A stretch of 64,000 bases of DNA from Litoditis marina (taxonomy: Eukaryota > Nematoda > Chromadorea > Rhabditida > Rhabditidae): positions 2,726,013 to 2,790,012 of the forward strand of contig OZ038433.1 of the NCBI GenBank assembly GCA_964036275.1, given 5' to 3'. Below, in pieces: positions 12,431 through 28,085 of this stretch. Position 1 is the first letter of the stretch, and every line of letters begins with the position of its first letter. Made by a program: the position numbers and the translations under genes. Below the pieces are notes generated by a model. It was not told the DNA's origin, did not search any database, and saw only the letters and a list, made by a program, of their open reading frames with translations.

Positions 12431-12786
12431 TTTCTCATCTAATTTCGCATCGCTCCTCATTTTTCTGTTAAGCTACTTTGTCTGGCCAATCGATCTCCTG
12501 ACTTTCGTCCTTTCTTTTTCTCAAAATATCCGCCAACTCAGCTGGAAGATTAAGTCACACGTCTCAAAATAGAATCCTTCGTCACGTATGGAGAATCGTC
12601 ATCACAACCTTGCAAAACAACCCTAAATGAATATTGAACCAGCTTATTTGAAGGAACCGTTCGACTTTAATTTGGAAGTTTGAGCTAATAGTGTTATCAT
12701 AATAAAACCGCAATAGTTCATGTAAGTAATGTCAATATTGTGTTTCGTCCGTTCTTTCAAAGATATTGCACTTGGTCTCTTTAACG

Positions 12787-12823
12787 TGTTTGTTTGTTGT
12801 TGTTGTTGTTGTTTGTTGTTTAT
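12787..12823. repeat. (TTG)n microsatellite
   Basis: Repeated TTG units with TTTG interruptions. Confidence 0.85.
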
Positions 12824-13066
12824 TGAGAACGTTCTGTACGTTTTGCGATATTTATTCAGTGGCCGATCAGACTAAAACTCTGACTTGGTCAACCCTGTGA
12901 GCCGTTTTTTTTTCTAATTGTGTGATCTTATTGAAAGGTTCATAGGTTCATTTTCTTGGCTAGCTTTTTAGCTAGACTATCTGTTCTTTAATTAAGTAGT
13001 GCCTGAGCCTAATCTTTTCTATCTGCTGATATTGTCCTTTATCGACGCGTTTGCACGTACGCCTTG

Positions 13067-13111
13067 CTCTCTTTCTCTCTCTCTCTCTCTCTATCTCTCT
13101 CCCTCTCTCTC

Positions 13112-13151
<40 letters not shown>

Positions 13152-13212
13152 CCTCTCTCTTTCTCTCGCTTTCTTTCTCTCTTTCTCTCTCTCTCTCTTT
13201 CTCTCTCTCTAT
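13067..13212. repeat. CT microsatellite directly upstream of the GPCR start
   Basis: About 145 bp of (CT)n with CCCT and CTTT variants, ending 26 bp before the receptor ATG at 13239. It may sit in the promoter or in an outron that is removed by trans-splicing. Confidence 0.9.
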
Positions 13213-13238
13213 TCTAATGTTTAGCAACTTCTTCCAGT

Positions 13239-16200
13239 ATGACTTCTGAGGTTCCGCCAGAACCGATCTTCTCCGACTATTTCGAGATGACGTCATTGGT
13301 ATTCATGTTCATCATCGGAGCTCCTTTGAATTTGGCGGCATACACACAGGTAAGATATAGTGCTCACATTTCCCAACTGGACTCGTTGGCAGCGTGCCAA
13401 AAACTTTGGAAGACGTTATTTAAAGAAAACATATATTTTGCAGACAGTTTCTTTGAATACGAATTATAACAAAGGGGAAGAACCCTTCATATAAATTTAT
13501 ATTGTTTTGAAGTATGTCAACATGTTCAAAAACTGCCTTGAAAATTCATTGGCAAGCTGCCCAAGTCCAGTTATAGATGGTGTGAGCGAACCTTCGTTGT
13601 AGTTTGATCTCAATGTACCCCATAATTTCCGAACTGCAACGTGATCAAACTACAAGCACAGCGCGATATTGCAACATATACCTTATAAACACGATATATC
13701 CCCTTTAAAGTTGATGAAAATAATGAAAACATGAAATGTGAATACATTACCTACTTTCATATCATAATATCAGCCAATCTTATGTGACAGATGAGTGCTG
13801 CGCTCTTTCTTAGTCAGAGCGACCATGTCTGTTACCATGGGCATTTGAGACGAGCATGGTCTGTTACCAGGGCTAGTTTTGGGGTGAGTGCGACCATGTA
13901 AGTTACCCAGGAGGTTCAGAGTATAGGCTTGCTTTAAAAAGAGCGAATCCTATAGTTTATTGGGTATAAAGATACAGCAAACCCAATGAAATGTTGAATG
14001 AACTATGTCTCTGGGAAGTTCAATCAAGTTGTGAATATATTTTGTTGAAATAAGGTCTTCTCGAATTGAAATCAACTTATTATTTGTAAAGAACACTGAA
14101 CAAAGTGGTTTTTCAACATCCACTCTCAAATACTTTGTTCTGAAGTTTGAACAAAAGTAGACAACACAGACGCTGAGTTGATTCAAAAAAGTGTCTTCCT
14201 CGTTTGAGTGAAATCGTAATTTCATTCGTTAGCACTAGTTCCGCGTCTTTGTGTCCTGATGTAACGTTAATTTCCGCTCGCCTGCCCTGTGTTTACAGGC
14301 AGAGTTCCTGGTTTGTCCTTTGTTTAACAGCAACCGTGTAATCATAATCATCTCCCACGGTCTATTTCCGTTCTGTGTCGTGTTGACGATATTCAACGTC
14401 ACGGGGAAGATTGAACATTTCAATTATAATAGAAGGCGTGTGACTGAAAAGTTGAACAGTGGTCTGAAAAATTAAAAAGTGGTCTGAAAAGTGGAACTGT
14501 TCCGATAGCTCAAAGAAATACAGCTCAAAGCATACTAATTTTCCACGATAGCAGAGTACGAGGTGTACTAGTAAGTTTGAAAATGATTGAAAATGAGGTT
14601 GTAGTTTGTAGTATGATATGCAAACATCTAAACACACCTCGCCCAGAATATAATGGGACCAAACTACAAACAGAGTAGTCAGGATTCAAAGTGCCTGGCG
14701 TCTTTCATTTCCAACCGGAAACGACCAAATATACCTCTGAAACAATCTTTAACACACAAAACAACATGACCGAGTTCGGATTGCTTTATATTGTTTAAAT
14801 ATTGATTCTAACTGCTAACTCAGACTATAAAGTTTATTTCAAAGTTGTAGGTTTCCACTCTTTGCTAGCTCTACTCTGTTTTGCAGACTAATTTATCTTC
14901 AAAGTCCAATTAGAATTAATTTGAGGGCAAACTCTCGATCTTGTTAAAACAAGAATTATCTACCTACGTCATGTTTCAATTGCAAAGACAGACTTTATTT
15001 CGGGCAAATTATGGCAACTAAACTGAGACGCAACGCTGATATGAATGAAGCCTATTATGGTTTCTAGTTCCGACCGGAACAGAATGGGTAGTACCTCGTT
15101 AGATGAGTCTAATAGAAAGTTGGTTATAGAGAAAACAAGTGTATACTAGAAGGAAACTGAATAGTCACGTAACCTTCGTATTCTAATTGCGAATCATGCA
15201 TTTTTTTCATTGCACGTTTCCGAGTTCTGCTAAGTTTTACATGTATCACGTGACTGTGCATTCACTAACAGTATACATCGTGAGATGAGTGGATGAGTTT
15301 AGAAAAAACTTGGTTCTAGAGAAAACAAGTGTATTCTAGGAAGTGAAACTATTTTAGATTTCATATTGACTCCGCGTAATTGAGTTTCTCGAGTTAGCGC
15401 ATTCTCGGAAAGGTATGAAGAGTTGGAGACACACTCTACTAACTCGAATTTGTCCAAGTACAATCAATCGGTTCTTAGAATGTACACTGAAAACCGGAGG
15501 GAAAGTGAACTTGACTTCTGGGTTCAAATTATAGTTAGAGCTGAAGAAAAAGAAGCAGACCGTAAGATATATAGTCACCTCTACACGCGATAATCTTCCT
15601 AATTATTATGGTATATGTTGTTCACAGTCTTCATTACAGTAAACAGTTTGTCAATTGTATCAGATGAGCACTTGTTGCTTCAGTTTCTGCTCAAACTAAC
15701 AAGATAACACTACCATCTTTTGGTATCTCAATGTCACGAATAATTCACCCTTTTCTTCCAACTCTCAGCGCCTTTTTTGAGTCAACAACATCTTCACACA
15801 ACACACGTTGTACGTGGGAACAATAAAGAATGTATTGTATTGTATTGTGAATAATGAAATGTTCCAGTTGACGGAACGACCGGTGTCGAATCGATTGGAT
15901 CTTCTGAAGAAGCAGTTGAACATGGCCGACCTTCTGATCATCTTCGTCTACATACCGTCGCGGACCTGTTGGCTTTTGACCTACGACTGGCGAGGGGGCG
16001 ACATGCTGTGCAAAGTAATCAAGATGATGCACACGTTCGCCTTTCAGGTACGTGACAGCATGTGAGCGAGAGTGAAAAAACAGTTGAACAAAATGGTGTA
16101 AGTTCACGTCCTGATTCACGTTTTTCCAACATAACTACTACCAGTTTGAGAATAGTAGGTGTCAGGTGTAATGGGATGCATGTTTTCACAAAGTTTCATA

Positions 16201-19200
16201 TGTTTTATGTTCGATATACAGCTTATAAGGCGAATCAAAACTATCCAATCCCCTTCCTTTCTTCAGCACCGGAGATCTCTGCGTCTTGCTCTCTATCTCT
16301 CTATCTCTATTTCTCTCTTTCTCTCTTTCTCTCTTTCTCTCTCTCTCTCTCTCCCTCTCTCCCTCTCTCTGTTTCTCTCTCTACGACGTCAGTAAATCTG
16401 ATCTCCGCTACACCTAACATCATTTCACCTTCCATACTGGATAATCTCATCTAAGCCCGAATCAGTTCATTAATACTTTAATACTGCGAATGTACTTTTC
16501 ATATGAATAGCTAAGCGTGGTACAAATTGATGTAGCTGGCAGGTGTTAAAGAATCCGTCCCGCTTTAATTTTGACCAATGTGACCCTATGGCAAATAAAA
16601 AACCATTATCAAACATATATACTTTCATAACCCTATCTTGCCTCGTTTTCTCAGAAAAGCGGCTTACGTAATGACACCGCTTTAATTTTGACTTCTGAGT
16701 TAACAATGTGACCCTATGGCAAATAAAAAACCATTATCAAAAATATATACTTTCATAATCCTATCTTGCCTCGTTTTCTCAGAGAAGCGGCTTACGTAAT
16801 GACACCGATAGAGGGGTTGCGTACGGGGTATGCTCAAAATAGCCTATAGGAGTACAACAATGCTCTTAAAACACTCTATCACATACGAATACCCAATGGA
16901 AGACTAAAAAATGAAAATAAATCTGGATGTAAATGAACCAAGTCAAGTTGGGTCACAGTGAAAATGTTCATGTCCCCTTCTTAATTGCTTGATGTTATGC
17001 AAATTTTACAAATTTTTGATCCGAAAGTTTTTCATGGTCTATGTGAAGACATTAAGAAACTTTTTTGAGCTTTTTAAATTTTTTATGAAACTCAAATTAA
17101 AGCGGAACGGTTTCTTTAAAGTGAATTGTGGTTACGAGAAACGGTATGGATAGTCGAGATCATTTTGAATACATTGAGCTAATGCGGAAAACTGCAAATT
17201 CAAGTTTTCGACATTGTTATCTTATGAAAGATTATGACCAAAACACGTAATGAGCTTGTGTGCCTTGGGTACCGACCACCGAAGTTGTTGTGCTCTCTTT
17301 GATTTCTTCTCCTAATCATCATGCGAACTAGAAGAAATCTTCACAAACGAGCTGTTTTGTCATCTGTTTACAACCAGCACAATGCAGTAATTGCGGAATT
17401 ATCTCTGACTAAGCGAAAATTTGACGGGAATTCGATATAGAACGTAATTAAGGGTTGGAAAGTAGTCAAAATATGTTGTGTTGGAGCGCACAGAAATCAA
17501 GCAGAGATTTTTTTAATGGAATTGAGGGGTTTTTCGACTTCACCGGAAGATTTGTCACCTGACCTGAATTCCAGTCACCATTTCTATTTTATAGTGTTTT
17601 TATCGTCTCTCTTACAATGTAATTACAATAACCCCGATAGACTTAATGGCAATCGTACAGCCTTAACTAAATCCTGATTTCAATTACTTTTCATTGAAAG
17701 TGGACACGAAGCTAGAGATTGGAAGTGGGCTTCGAAATCAAACAACAACGATGGTTCGGTATAGGAGCATCTCCTATACAGTGCCTTGATCCATTTGAAG
17801 ATTGAAGTTTGATTCCCCGATCTAACTACAACACCGAAAGGGCCAAGCCCTTGTGTACCTAGAGAAAAAACCCATAAGGAAGTTGGTTCACAGCGTCACT
17901 AGTGTTTATTAGTTGCATTGTCGTATAACATTGTTTTGACCACTTTCATACCACGCTAGCTGTCTCTCATGAAAGCGAATTATGAACTCTTTGGGGACTC
18001 ATTCTGAGTACTACCACGAAAAACTGACAAAACATCACGTAGCTTTTCACTCGGAAGGGCTGTTGAGTACATGGAAAATAAAAAGTTCAACTGGAAAATG
18101 TGACTTAGAATAACTTCGGAAAAACTAGCTCCGAATGAGTTTGGAATCATATGATATACATTTGGTCGTGTTGTGGAAAAGTTTGTCTTGTTTCAGAGAG
18201 CTTTCAAATATAAGGTTATTTATACCAACATAAGTTTACGTTTCATCTATCATTTTTTCAAACCTCATTTAACTTAAAGAATCTGTCTCGCTCTAATTTT
18301 GACTTATGAGTCAACAATCTGACCCTTTGGCAAATGGAAAACCATTATCAAAAATATATACTTTCATATCTCTATCTTGCTTCGTTTGCTCAGAAAAGCG
18401 GCTTACGTAATGACACCGATAGGGGAGTTGCGTACGGGGTATGCTCCAAATAGCCTATATTAGTACAAAAATATTTCTAAAACTTTCTTGCATATACGAA
18501 AACTGAATTAGAGACTACAAAATGAAAATAAATCTGGACGTAAATGAACCAAGTCAAGTTGCGTCACAGTGAAAATGTTCATGTCCTCTTTTTTAATGCT
18601 GGATGTTATGCAAATTTTACAAATTTTCAATATGAAAGTTTTTGCATGGTCTATGCGAATCCATTGCGAACCTTTTTTGAGCTTTTTGAATTTTTCGTGA
18701 AACTCAAATTATAGCGGAACGGTTTCTTTAATGTCCATTTCACAAAGTGTTTTGCAGCTCACCAACTGTTTATTAGACTTGTGCCACGTCACGAATGTTT
18801 TTCCAGTTATTTGAGGAATTAGCAATGTTTTCAAAATATTATGGACTAATAGTCGGGACCGTGCGAAAATTCTATAATTTTAGCATCGAATCAAAAAAAT
18901 GTTGCAGAAAATGAACTCAGTAATGATTATTTCGGACTTCTGTGACTAAACTGAAAATTGAAATTGTTTGTGTTACATCCAGCAGTCAGCTAGTTTATAC
19001 TTATTAGTTTACATCGAAATGGTTTTTTTAATAATATTAGCGATTGCAAGTATTACTCAGTTTTTGCCCCATAGTTCCGTTGTAAACTACACATTTTGTG
19101 AACTTGTTCAAGAAAAACTCAAACCTTCGTATATCGGGAAACTCAAGGCTCAATTTTGTTTTTTGATATCTTATTAGATTGTTGACGGTTATTCTCATAA

Positions 19201-22200
19201 CTATGCGAGTATTCCGAAATGAGTATGTTTTGCTATAGTTTTTTGATGCATCAGAAATTGTTGCCAAGAACTGGCGTTGGGATAAGCACGCTAATTTTAT
19301 CTACTCACGAACCTTCAACTAAGTATGCACAGCAAAACAGATAGTGCTCCAGCACAAAATTAACAAAACTAACGAAGGGGCTCGTAGGATGACTCTCATC
19401 GAAACTGTCCATAGATAGAAAACTACGGTACTACGGACCAAAAAGAGAACGAATGAAAGAAAAAATAGGTCAGAGGAAAGAGAATAAGAGAGAAGGGATA
19501 GAGAAGAGACACAGAGAGAAGATAGAGAGATAAGAGAGAGAAGAGATAGAGAAGAGACACAGAGAGAAGATAGAGAGATAAGAGAGAGAAGTACTATTCT
19601 CCTCCTTGCAGTCCTCGTCGAACATCGTAGTGTGCATCGCGTTGGACCGTCTGATGTCGGTCCTCTCCCCCTCCCACCAATGTCCCACCCGGGCAAAGGG
19701 ACGCACCAAGACTATGCTGGCAGTCGGTGCGTATTATGTATTTAAAGAAGGACGATTATGTGGTCCAATCGCAAACCTTTAAACTGCAATACATTTCTCA
19801 ATTGCAGTTTAAAGGACCGTTGACTTTTTTGCTCGGATTGTCCACATAATCGTCCTTCTTTAAATAACTATTTATCCACTTTCAAAGAATACGACACGCA
19901 TTCTTCAAATGTAGATAGATGTTATTGTGTAATTAGTTTTGTGTACATGCAAAGAGTGTGAATAGTTACATTCGTTCTGAAATGATCTTGACGTCTATGT
20001 TTCGATGTATTTATAGTTTGATCCTGTTGCTTTTTGGTCAAAGTTTGGAAATTGTTACTGTGTCGAGAACAAACTACAACGCATAATAGAAATTCAGTCG
20101 TTATTTTGCCTATAACCATGCATATTCAGCTTGGATCCTCTCGCTGGCAGTATCGCTACCACAACTGTTCATCTGGCGTGACTACGTTGCCATTCCATCA
20201 ATAAACTGGAGTCAGTGCCTACAGGTACTGTAAACGATAGTTTGGATGTGTTTTCAGTAGAATGTTACCTCTGTTGCATGAATAACTGTTCAGTGAAAGT
20301 AATTACGTGTGTAAGTCACGCGCTGCCCATTTGAGCTGTGTGAGTAAGTAGGACTTGGCCCGAAGATTTTTGGAGAAGACAAAAGATTTAGCATAGCATC
20401 CTGTTATCAAGTTTTGAGATGTGGCTTGACCGGTAAAACCTGCAGAAAAAAACATTATCAATTTCTATTTAGTGAAAATCTGGCGCATTGAGTATAGTAT
20501 GACCTTCATCGCTTAGAATGTTGAGTCGGGCTTATATTCGCTAACGTTACTGTGAAAGGAAGAAGGCGTATAAAAACAGGAGAAGAAGTAACATAATTCA
20601 TCACAGATGTGGGAAATTGCCCGTCTGGAGGATCCAACTCTGACGAAGCAGCTATTCGACACTGAATCGTGGTACAGCATCAGCCACATTTGCTTGGTCT
20701 TCTGGATACCAGCCGTCATTATCTTGGTGAGCTAAATATAGTGGTGTACGACGTGTTTCATACTTTTGTCAATTTGTACTCAATTACTCACAATCACTTT
20801 AACCCAGTTAGTTTGTAGAAAAAAAGTAACAATGGAGTTCAGCGAGCCAATCTGTGTTCAATTGTACTACACACTTCCTTATCTATTGGTAGATAACTGT
20901 ATTCACTAGGCGTCAATCTAAGAACCGGTCACAAGACATATTTAGTAGCTGTGCTATGAAGCTGTAGTGTGTCTGTTATATAAACAAGAATGAAGTGAGT
21001 ACGTAATATGTATAGTTGTAGAGAGAGACTCAAAAAAGAGTAGTTTTACTCGTCCTACTACCGCCGACTATCCTACCAATCAGCACGGTATCGGTTTATA
21101 ACAATTGAAGATCACAAATTAGGGTTGTTAATCGAGTTCAAAATTTCGAGTTTTCGATTTTTTTGATTTTTGAGAAAATGGAGTTTTCGAGTTTTTCGAG
21201 TTTCATAACCAAAAATTTGAATTTTCACATTTTTATCACGAGTTTTCGAGTGTCAGAAGTCGAGTCGAGCCTATCACAAATGTCAAGTTTAACCTAATTT
21301 CGTTGCAGGCCTCCTACCTGGTGGTTCTGACGTGGGTGTGGATCAATTCGCGCCCCACCCTGAAGGGTAACGTGAGACAGTCAGGTTCGCTCACGGGATG
21401 TGACACGGTGGATACGGTAGTCACACGGGCATCCGGTACGCAGTATGTCGTGCGGTGGCAAACACTAGTTGCATGATATAGCGAATGATAGACCGTAGTA
21501 GTAATTGAGGGTAGATGACTCGATGTGACCACCTGCATGTTGCTATCAACCCATTTCGACTTTGCATGCATCTCGACTCTCCAAGACTGTAGGGACTTAC
21601 CAAATCTTCGTTGTAATTCGATCTCAATATGCGCCATTATTCACGAGTCTCGAACGAAACCCAACGGGATCAAACTACAAACTGAGAGATACAGTAACAA
21701 ACATCGTGCAAGAGCACGAAACCCTAATTTCTGACCCGTTTTGACCAGTTTTGACCTACACCCGTTTTGACCGAACGCAACTATATAGGTTGGCTTGTTC
21801 TGAGAAGTAGGGGATATTTTTAATATTAGAGCAATTATGATCCAAAAACACTGGAAGGATGCTATTTCGAATATGTAACAGTTATAACCGAACATTTCTA
21901 CAATTCTAATGTGATTCTAATGAGTGAAAGAATTGAGAGTTTGAGATGCATCCGAAAAATCGTGCCTCCGATTGGTGACATTGGTTAGTATGGGATGGTT
22001 TCAGAGTGGAACCCCCTGAGAACCCTATCATTTTCCAAGAATCCGAAGGATCATAAAGACGAGAAACGACCACGTCAGTTTCTGTTTTCTTGTTCTTCTT
22101 ACCAGTTAGCGAAGTTCCATGTTAACATATGCACGGTATAACCTGCCAGTTTTCACAACTTTTCATGTTTCACGTACCACAACTAACAGCGAAACACTTC

Positions 22201-23484
22201 ACGCACAATTCACAGAAATGCATCTTCTTGATGGTCATAGATTGACTAATGTTAAATATTAAAAAACACTCCGAAACTGATATGTGATTTCTAGTAAATA
22301 GATCTAACTAAGTATGCGTGAATTATATTTTCCCTATCTTATCGGTGATCAATCCCTCGAAACTCTCCAGCTTCACAGCGGTAGTGTTGCTAGTTGTTGC
22401 TGAGAAACCTGCTAATAGCCGCTGCGAAAACGGAAAATGCAATCCGCGCCAGCTGAGAAACTTCTAGCTTCTTTGAACTTGATTCCAAAACAATGTTTTT
22501 ACGGAGAACTTTTAATAGTAATAACGTAAATTGCAGTAAAAACTAGTTAAGTACAGTTTAAGATTGAAAACAAGCGTGTAATGTAAACATTGTTGCAGCG
22601 GTGCTAGTTCCCCGAATAGTAGTCTCGGATGAGTGTTCTCAGCCGCTGACCCGGCCCTCCATCACACCCAGTGAGGCCAGTGCCGTCGTCAGAACGAATG
22701 TGCACACCGGACAGTCCTATCACGCCAACGTCAACCGGTATGAACAATACATGGTCCTCAACTCAATATCATACCTAGTAGACACAACAAATGACTTTTC
22801 TCTCAATAAAAAATTCAGAAAAAAAAGAATCTCGACGGAACGTTATCACCAAAACGGAGACCAAGCGAATTTGAGAGGAACTTACTATTATCGTAAATTG
22901 CAGTAAAAACTACTTGGGCACCGCTCAACCTTCAAAACATGTTCGATTTCTCTTGAAGGAAAGTAACAACGTGGTTATCTTGTATTTCAGTGCTCGCGCC
23001 CTGCGGGTGTCATTTCTACTGGTGACAGCCTACATCGTTTGCTGGCTGCCTTACAACCTACTCTCCCTTTTCCATCTACTCGAACCAGAGTTATTCGCGT
23101 CCAGTATCAATAAGGTTGGCGAATTTCTAAAACAATGAAACTATAAGTGATTTCTATATAAAATTGAAAAAAGTGAATATTTGAAAACTCTTTCGAAGGG
23201 GTACAAATGTTAGTCTCACACAACTATTTGCAACCAAACAACCGAAGAATAATAGAATAGCACCTCAAAAGTGATATCTACAGTGTACTCTCACGCTGAC
23301 ATGATTAACGGTGGTTATATCATAGAACGCATCATATTGTTGATATTTATGTTAAACAACCAACCAATTTCAGTTGTACTTCCTCCACCAATTGATGGTG
23401 TTCAACGCCGTTCTCAACCCCTATTTGTACGGCCTATTCGGCTGTAGTACAAAACAGACAGTCCGGAGAAACAATCCCGCGTAG
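13239..23484 (+). CDS. GnRH/AKH-receptor-like peptide GPCR
   Basis: Predicted rhodopsin-family receptor of 350 residues for a GnRH/AKH-like neuropeptide at the plasma membrane. Exons: 13239-13349, 15868-16047, 19612-19726, 20130-20224, 20607-20726, 21309-21366, 22599-22737, 22991-23114, 23374-23484; all phases agree. Visible hallmarks: N31 in TM1 (GAPLN), D58 in TM2 (LNMAD), disulfide cysteines C85 and C165, DRL at 109-111 after TM3, CWLPY at 290-294 in TM6 and NPYLY at 329-333 in TM7. N161 is in an NWS sequon. The DRL triplet, CWLPY and GLFG after TM7 fit the nematode GnRH-receptor-related group (family knowledge); which member is unknown. The start was chosen because CTTCCAG, a likely trans-splice acceptor, ends one base before the ATG. 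The cytoplasmic tail is only about 17 residues. AATAAA lies at 23674-23679. Other class-A peptide receptors are less likely. Confidence 0.88.
13596..13655. repeat. MITE family B copy in GPCR intron 1
   Basis: It starts GTTGTAGTTTGATCTCAATG and ends GCAACGTGATCAAACTACAA; clear inverted termini. Confidence 0.7.
14598..14671. repeat. MITE family B copy in GPCR intron 1
   Basis: Diverged copy: GTTGTAGTTTGTAGTATGAT at the left and GGGACCAAACTACAA at the right. Confidence 0.5.
15144..15273 (+). mobile_element. MITE family A copy 4 (GPCR intron 1)
   Basis: It begins TACTAGAAGGAAACTGAATA and ends TTCACTAACAGTA, flanked by TA. It contains TATCACGTGACTG with an intact E-box. Confidence 0.8.
16286..16385. 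repeat. CT microsatellite in GPCR intron 2
   Basis: Interrupted (CT)n with CTTT and CCCT variants. Confidence 0.9.
16546..17119. mobile_element. TIR element, TTAAAG ends, copy 1 with internal duplication
   Basis: It starts TTAAAGAATCCGTCCCGCTT and ends AAGCGGAACGGTTTCTTTAA, an imperfect terminal inverted repeat of about 25 bp. The interior matches the copy at 18274-18731 closely, including GAAGCGGCTTACGTAATGACACC. Here a roughly 117-bp block (from CGCTTTAATTTTGAC to TAATGACACC) occurs twice in tandem, at 16561-16677 and 16678-16804, making this copy longer. No coding capacity was seen. Confidence 0.8.
17120..18273. other. Intronic DNA between two TTAAAG elements
   Basis: Part of GPCR intron 2. 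No exon was recognised. A degenerate MITE-B copy lies at about 17795-17835. Confidence 0.5.
18274..18731. mobile_element. TIR element, TTAAAG ends, copy 2
   Basis: 458 bp. It starts TTAAAGAATCTGTCTCGCTC and ends TAGCGGAACGGTTTCTTTAA. It is in the same orientation as the 16546 copy and lacks that copy's internal duplication. Confidence 0.8.
19441..19596. repeat. GA-rich satellite with a tandem ~48-bp unit
   Basis: Purine-rich tract in which a unit containing GATAGAGAAGAGACACAGAG and AGATAGAGAGATAAGAGAG occurs twice in tandem. It ends about 15 bp before the exon 3 acceptor of the receptor gene (19612). Confidence 0.85.
19739..19866. repeat. 128-bp nested foldback in GPCR intron 3
   Basis: The outer arms are TATTTAAAGAAGGACGATTA and TAATCGTCCTTCTTTAAATA, continuing inward to ATGTGG/CCACAT. 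The inner arms are CCTTTAAACTGCAAT and ATTGCAGTTTAAAGG with a ten-base loop. The element begins 12 bp after the exon 3 donor. Confidence 0.85.
20012..20080. repeat. MITE family B copy in GPCR intron 3
   Basis: Left end TATAGTTTGATCCTGTTGC; right end GAACAAACTACAAC. Confidence 0.6.
21127..21262. repeat. TTTTCGAG-rich tract
   Basis: Repeated TTTTCGAG/TTTCGAGTTT units in GPCR intron 5, shortly before the exon 6 acceptor; a short diverged minisatellite. Confidence 0.65.
21610..21681. repeat. MITE family B copy in GPCR intron 6
   Basis: Left end GTTGTAATTCGATCTCAATA, right end CAACGGGATCAAACTACAAA, with CACGAGTCTCGAACG inside as in several other copies. Confidence 0.7.
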
Positions 23485-23673
23485 TTTGTACTTCATGTAC
23501 TTATCGATTCGAACATAATATTTTGTTTTGTTACATTTTCAGCTAGGCTTTCACTATCCCTCTTTCAGTCTTTTTGAGTTGCACTATCTGTTGTTCTCTA
23601 TCTTCCTAACGGGTTCTCACTTCTCTCATATCAGACGATCTCCGAATTATTTTGTACTTACAACGAGTTGACT

Positions 23674-23679
23674 AATAAA
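23674..23679 (+). terminator. Poly(A) signal of the GPCR gene
   Basis: AATAAA 190 bp after the stop codon, before the convergent sec-61 3' end. Confidence 0.6.
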
Positions 23680-23907
23680 TATCAATCCACTATTCTCATA
23701 TGGTACATTTCATTTTCTTTGAAACACGTGAGAACACAAATAACAACCAGGGTATACCCCGAAAGCAATCATCTACAAACACTGTGGACATAAAACAATC
23801 TCTTGTGGACAAATAACTACGATAAAACTAGAAAGATGGTTGAGTGCAGTCTGCTAAAAATGTTCTTTGGATTTAGTGCAAATCATGCAGAAAGAGAATA
23901 AATTATA

Positions 23908-23913
23908 TTTATT
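23908..23913 (-). terminator. Poly(A) signal of sec-61
   Basis: TTTATT on the plus strand (AATAAA on the minus) about 65 bp past the sec-61 stop. Confidence 0.65.
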
Positions 23914-23978
23914 ACAACAAAATGTTGCGAACACGTAGGGAAAATCATGAGAGAAATAAATAAAAAGACAAAACAACT

Positions 23979-27256
<3,278 letters not shown>

Positions 27257-28085
27257 GGTGAAGCTCCTTTTGAGGTAGAACTATACACTCAATCCACTAC
27301 TTGCAGGAAAGTAGAAATAAAAGATGAAGCTAACACGCAACCGACCGAGTGGTGCTGGAACTCGAAAACTCCGCGGCGTCTCTGCGGAACGCAATACGCC
27401 AACACGCTACAGTAATCGACTACAAAATCTCAAGAAATTAGGAAAAAAATGGATTAGATGTTTGCGTGTTGTTTGTTCAGGTATCAATCTACCGAGAAAA
27501 TTATGATAAAAAATAATAAAGAAAGCAAATTCATGTTTAAGATATAAATTATCGAATAAAACGTTGAAGAATAGAAATTTTCTATTTTCTCCCAAGTCAA
27601 ACTGCAAGGTCCCGCCACGCGCAAGTTTGCCTGCGACGTCATTTGGTCCTGCCGTGAATTCCAACCTACAGTAATCAAGTCTATTGAGAAGATTTAACCG
27701 ATATTTTCGTCTTTTCCTAAATTTTCTGAAGAATTTTTCGTCTTTTTTAATAGAAAAGTGGTAAATTGATTGGTAGAATTGTTATATCGAAACGTATAAA
27801 TGTGGTAATAACGGAAAAATGGCAGAACCTACTTTCTCGGATTTTACTAGTTCTCGAAATTATGTTTTTAACATATTATTTCTTCCTTGGTCTATCTCTG
27901 GTTAATTTGTAAATTGAGTTATTTCATTCCCGCCCCTTGAATCCGAACGGGTGAATATTATTTAACATGCGTTCCGTATGAAAACACTTTTTCACTTCAT
28001 ATTATTCGTTAGAATATTTTTCCGTTTTCACCCTTTTTTTCTTGAAAATAACCATTCTTTTCAGTGGTAAAATAATCACGACAAC
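27257..28085. promoter_or_regulatory. Divergent promoter region of sec-61 and rps-18
   Basis: 829 bp separate the two ATGs. A GC-rich block at 27340-27400 includes GGCGTCTCTGCGGAACGC, close to the CTGCGTCTC-type motif found elsewhere in this window. The proximal rps-18 side (27995-28062) is pyrimidine-rich and ends in CATTCTTTTCAG at 28064, a probable spliced-leader acceptor that leaves a 21-base 5' UTR. Shared regulation of the two genes is inference from the arrangement. Confidence 0.6.
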
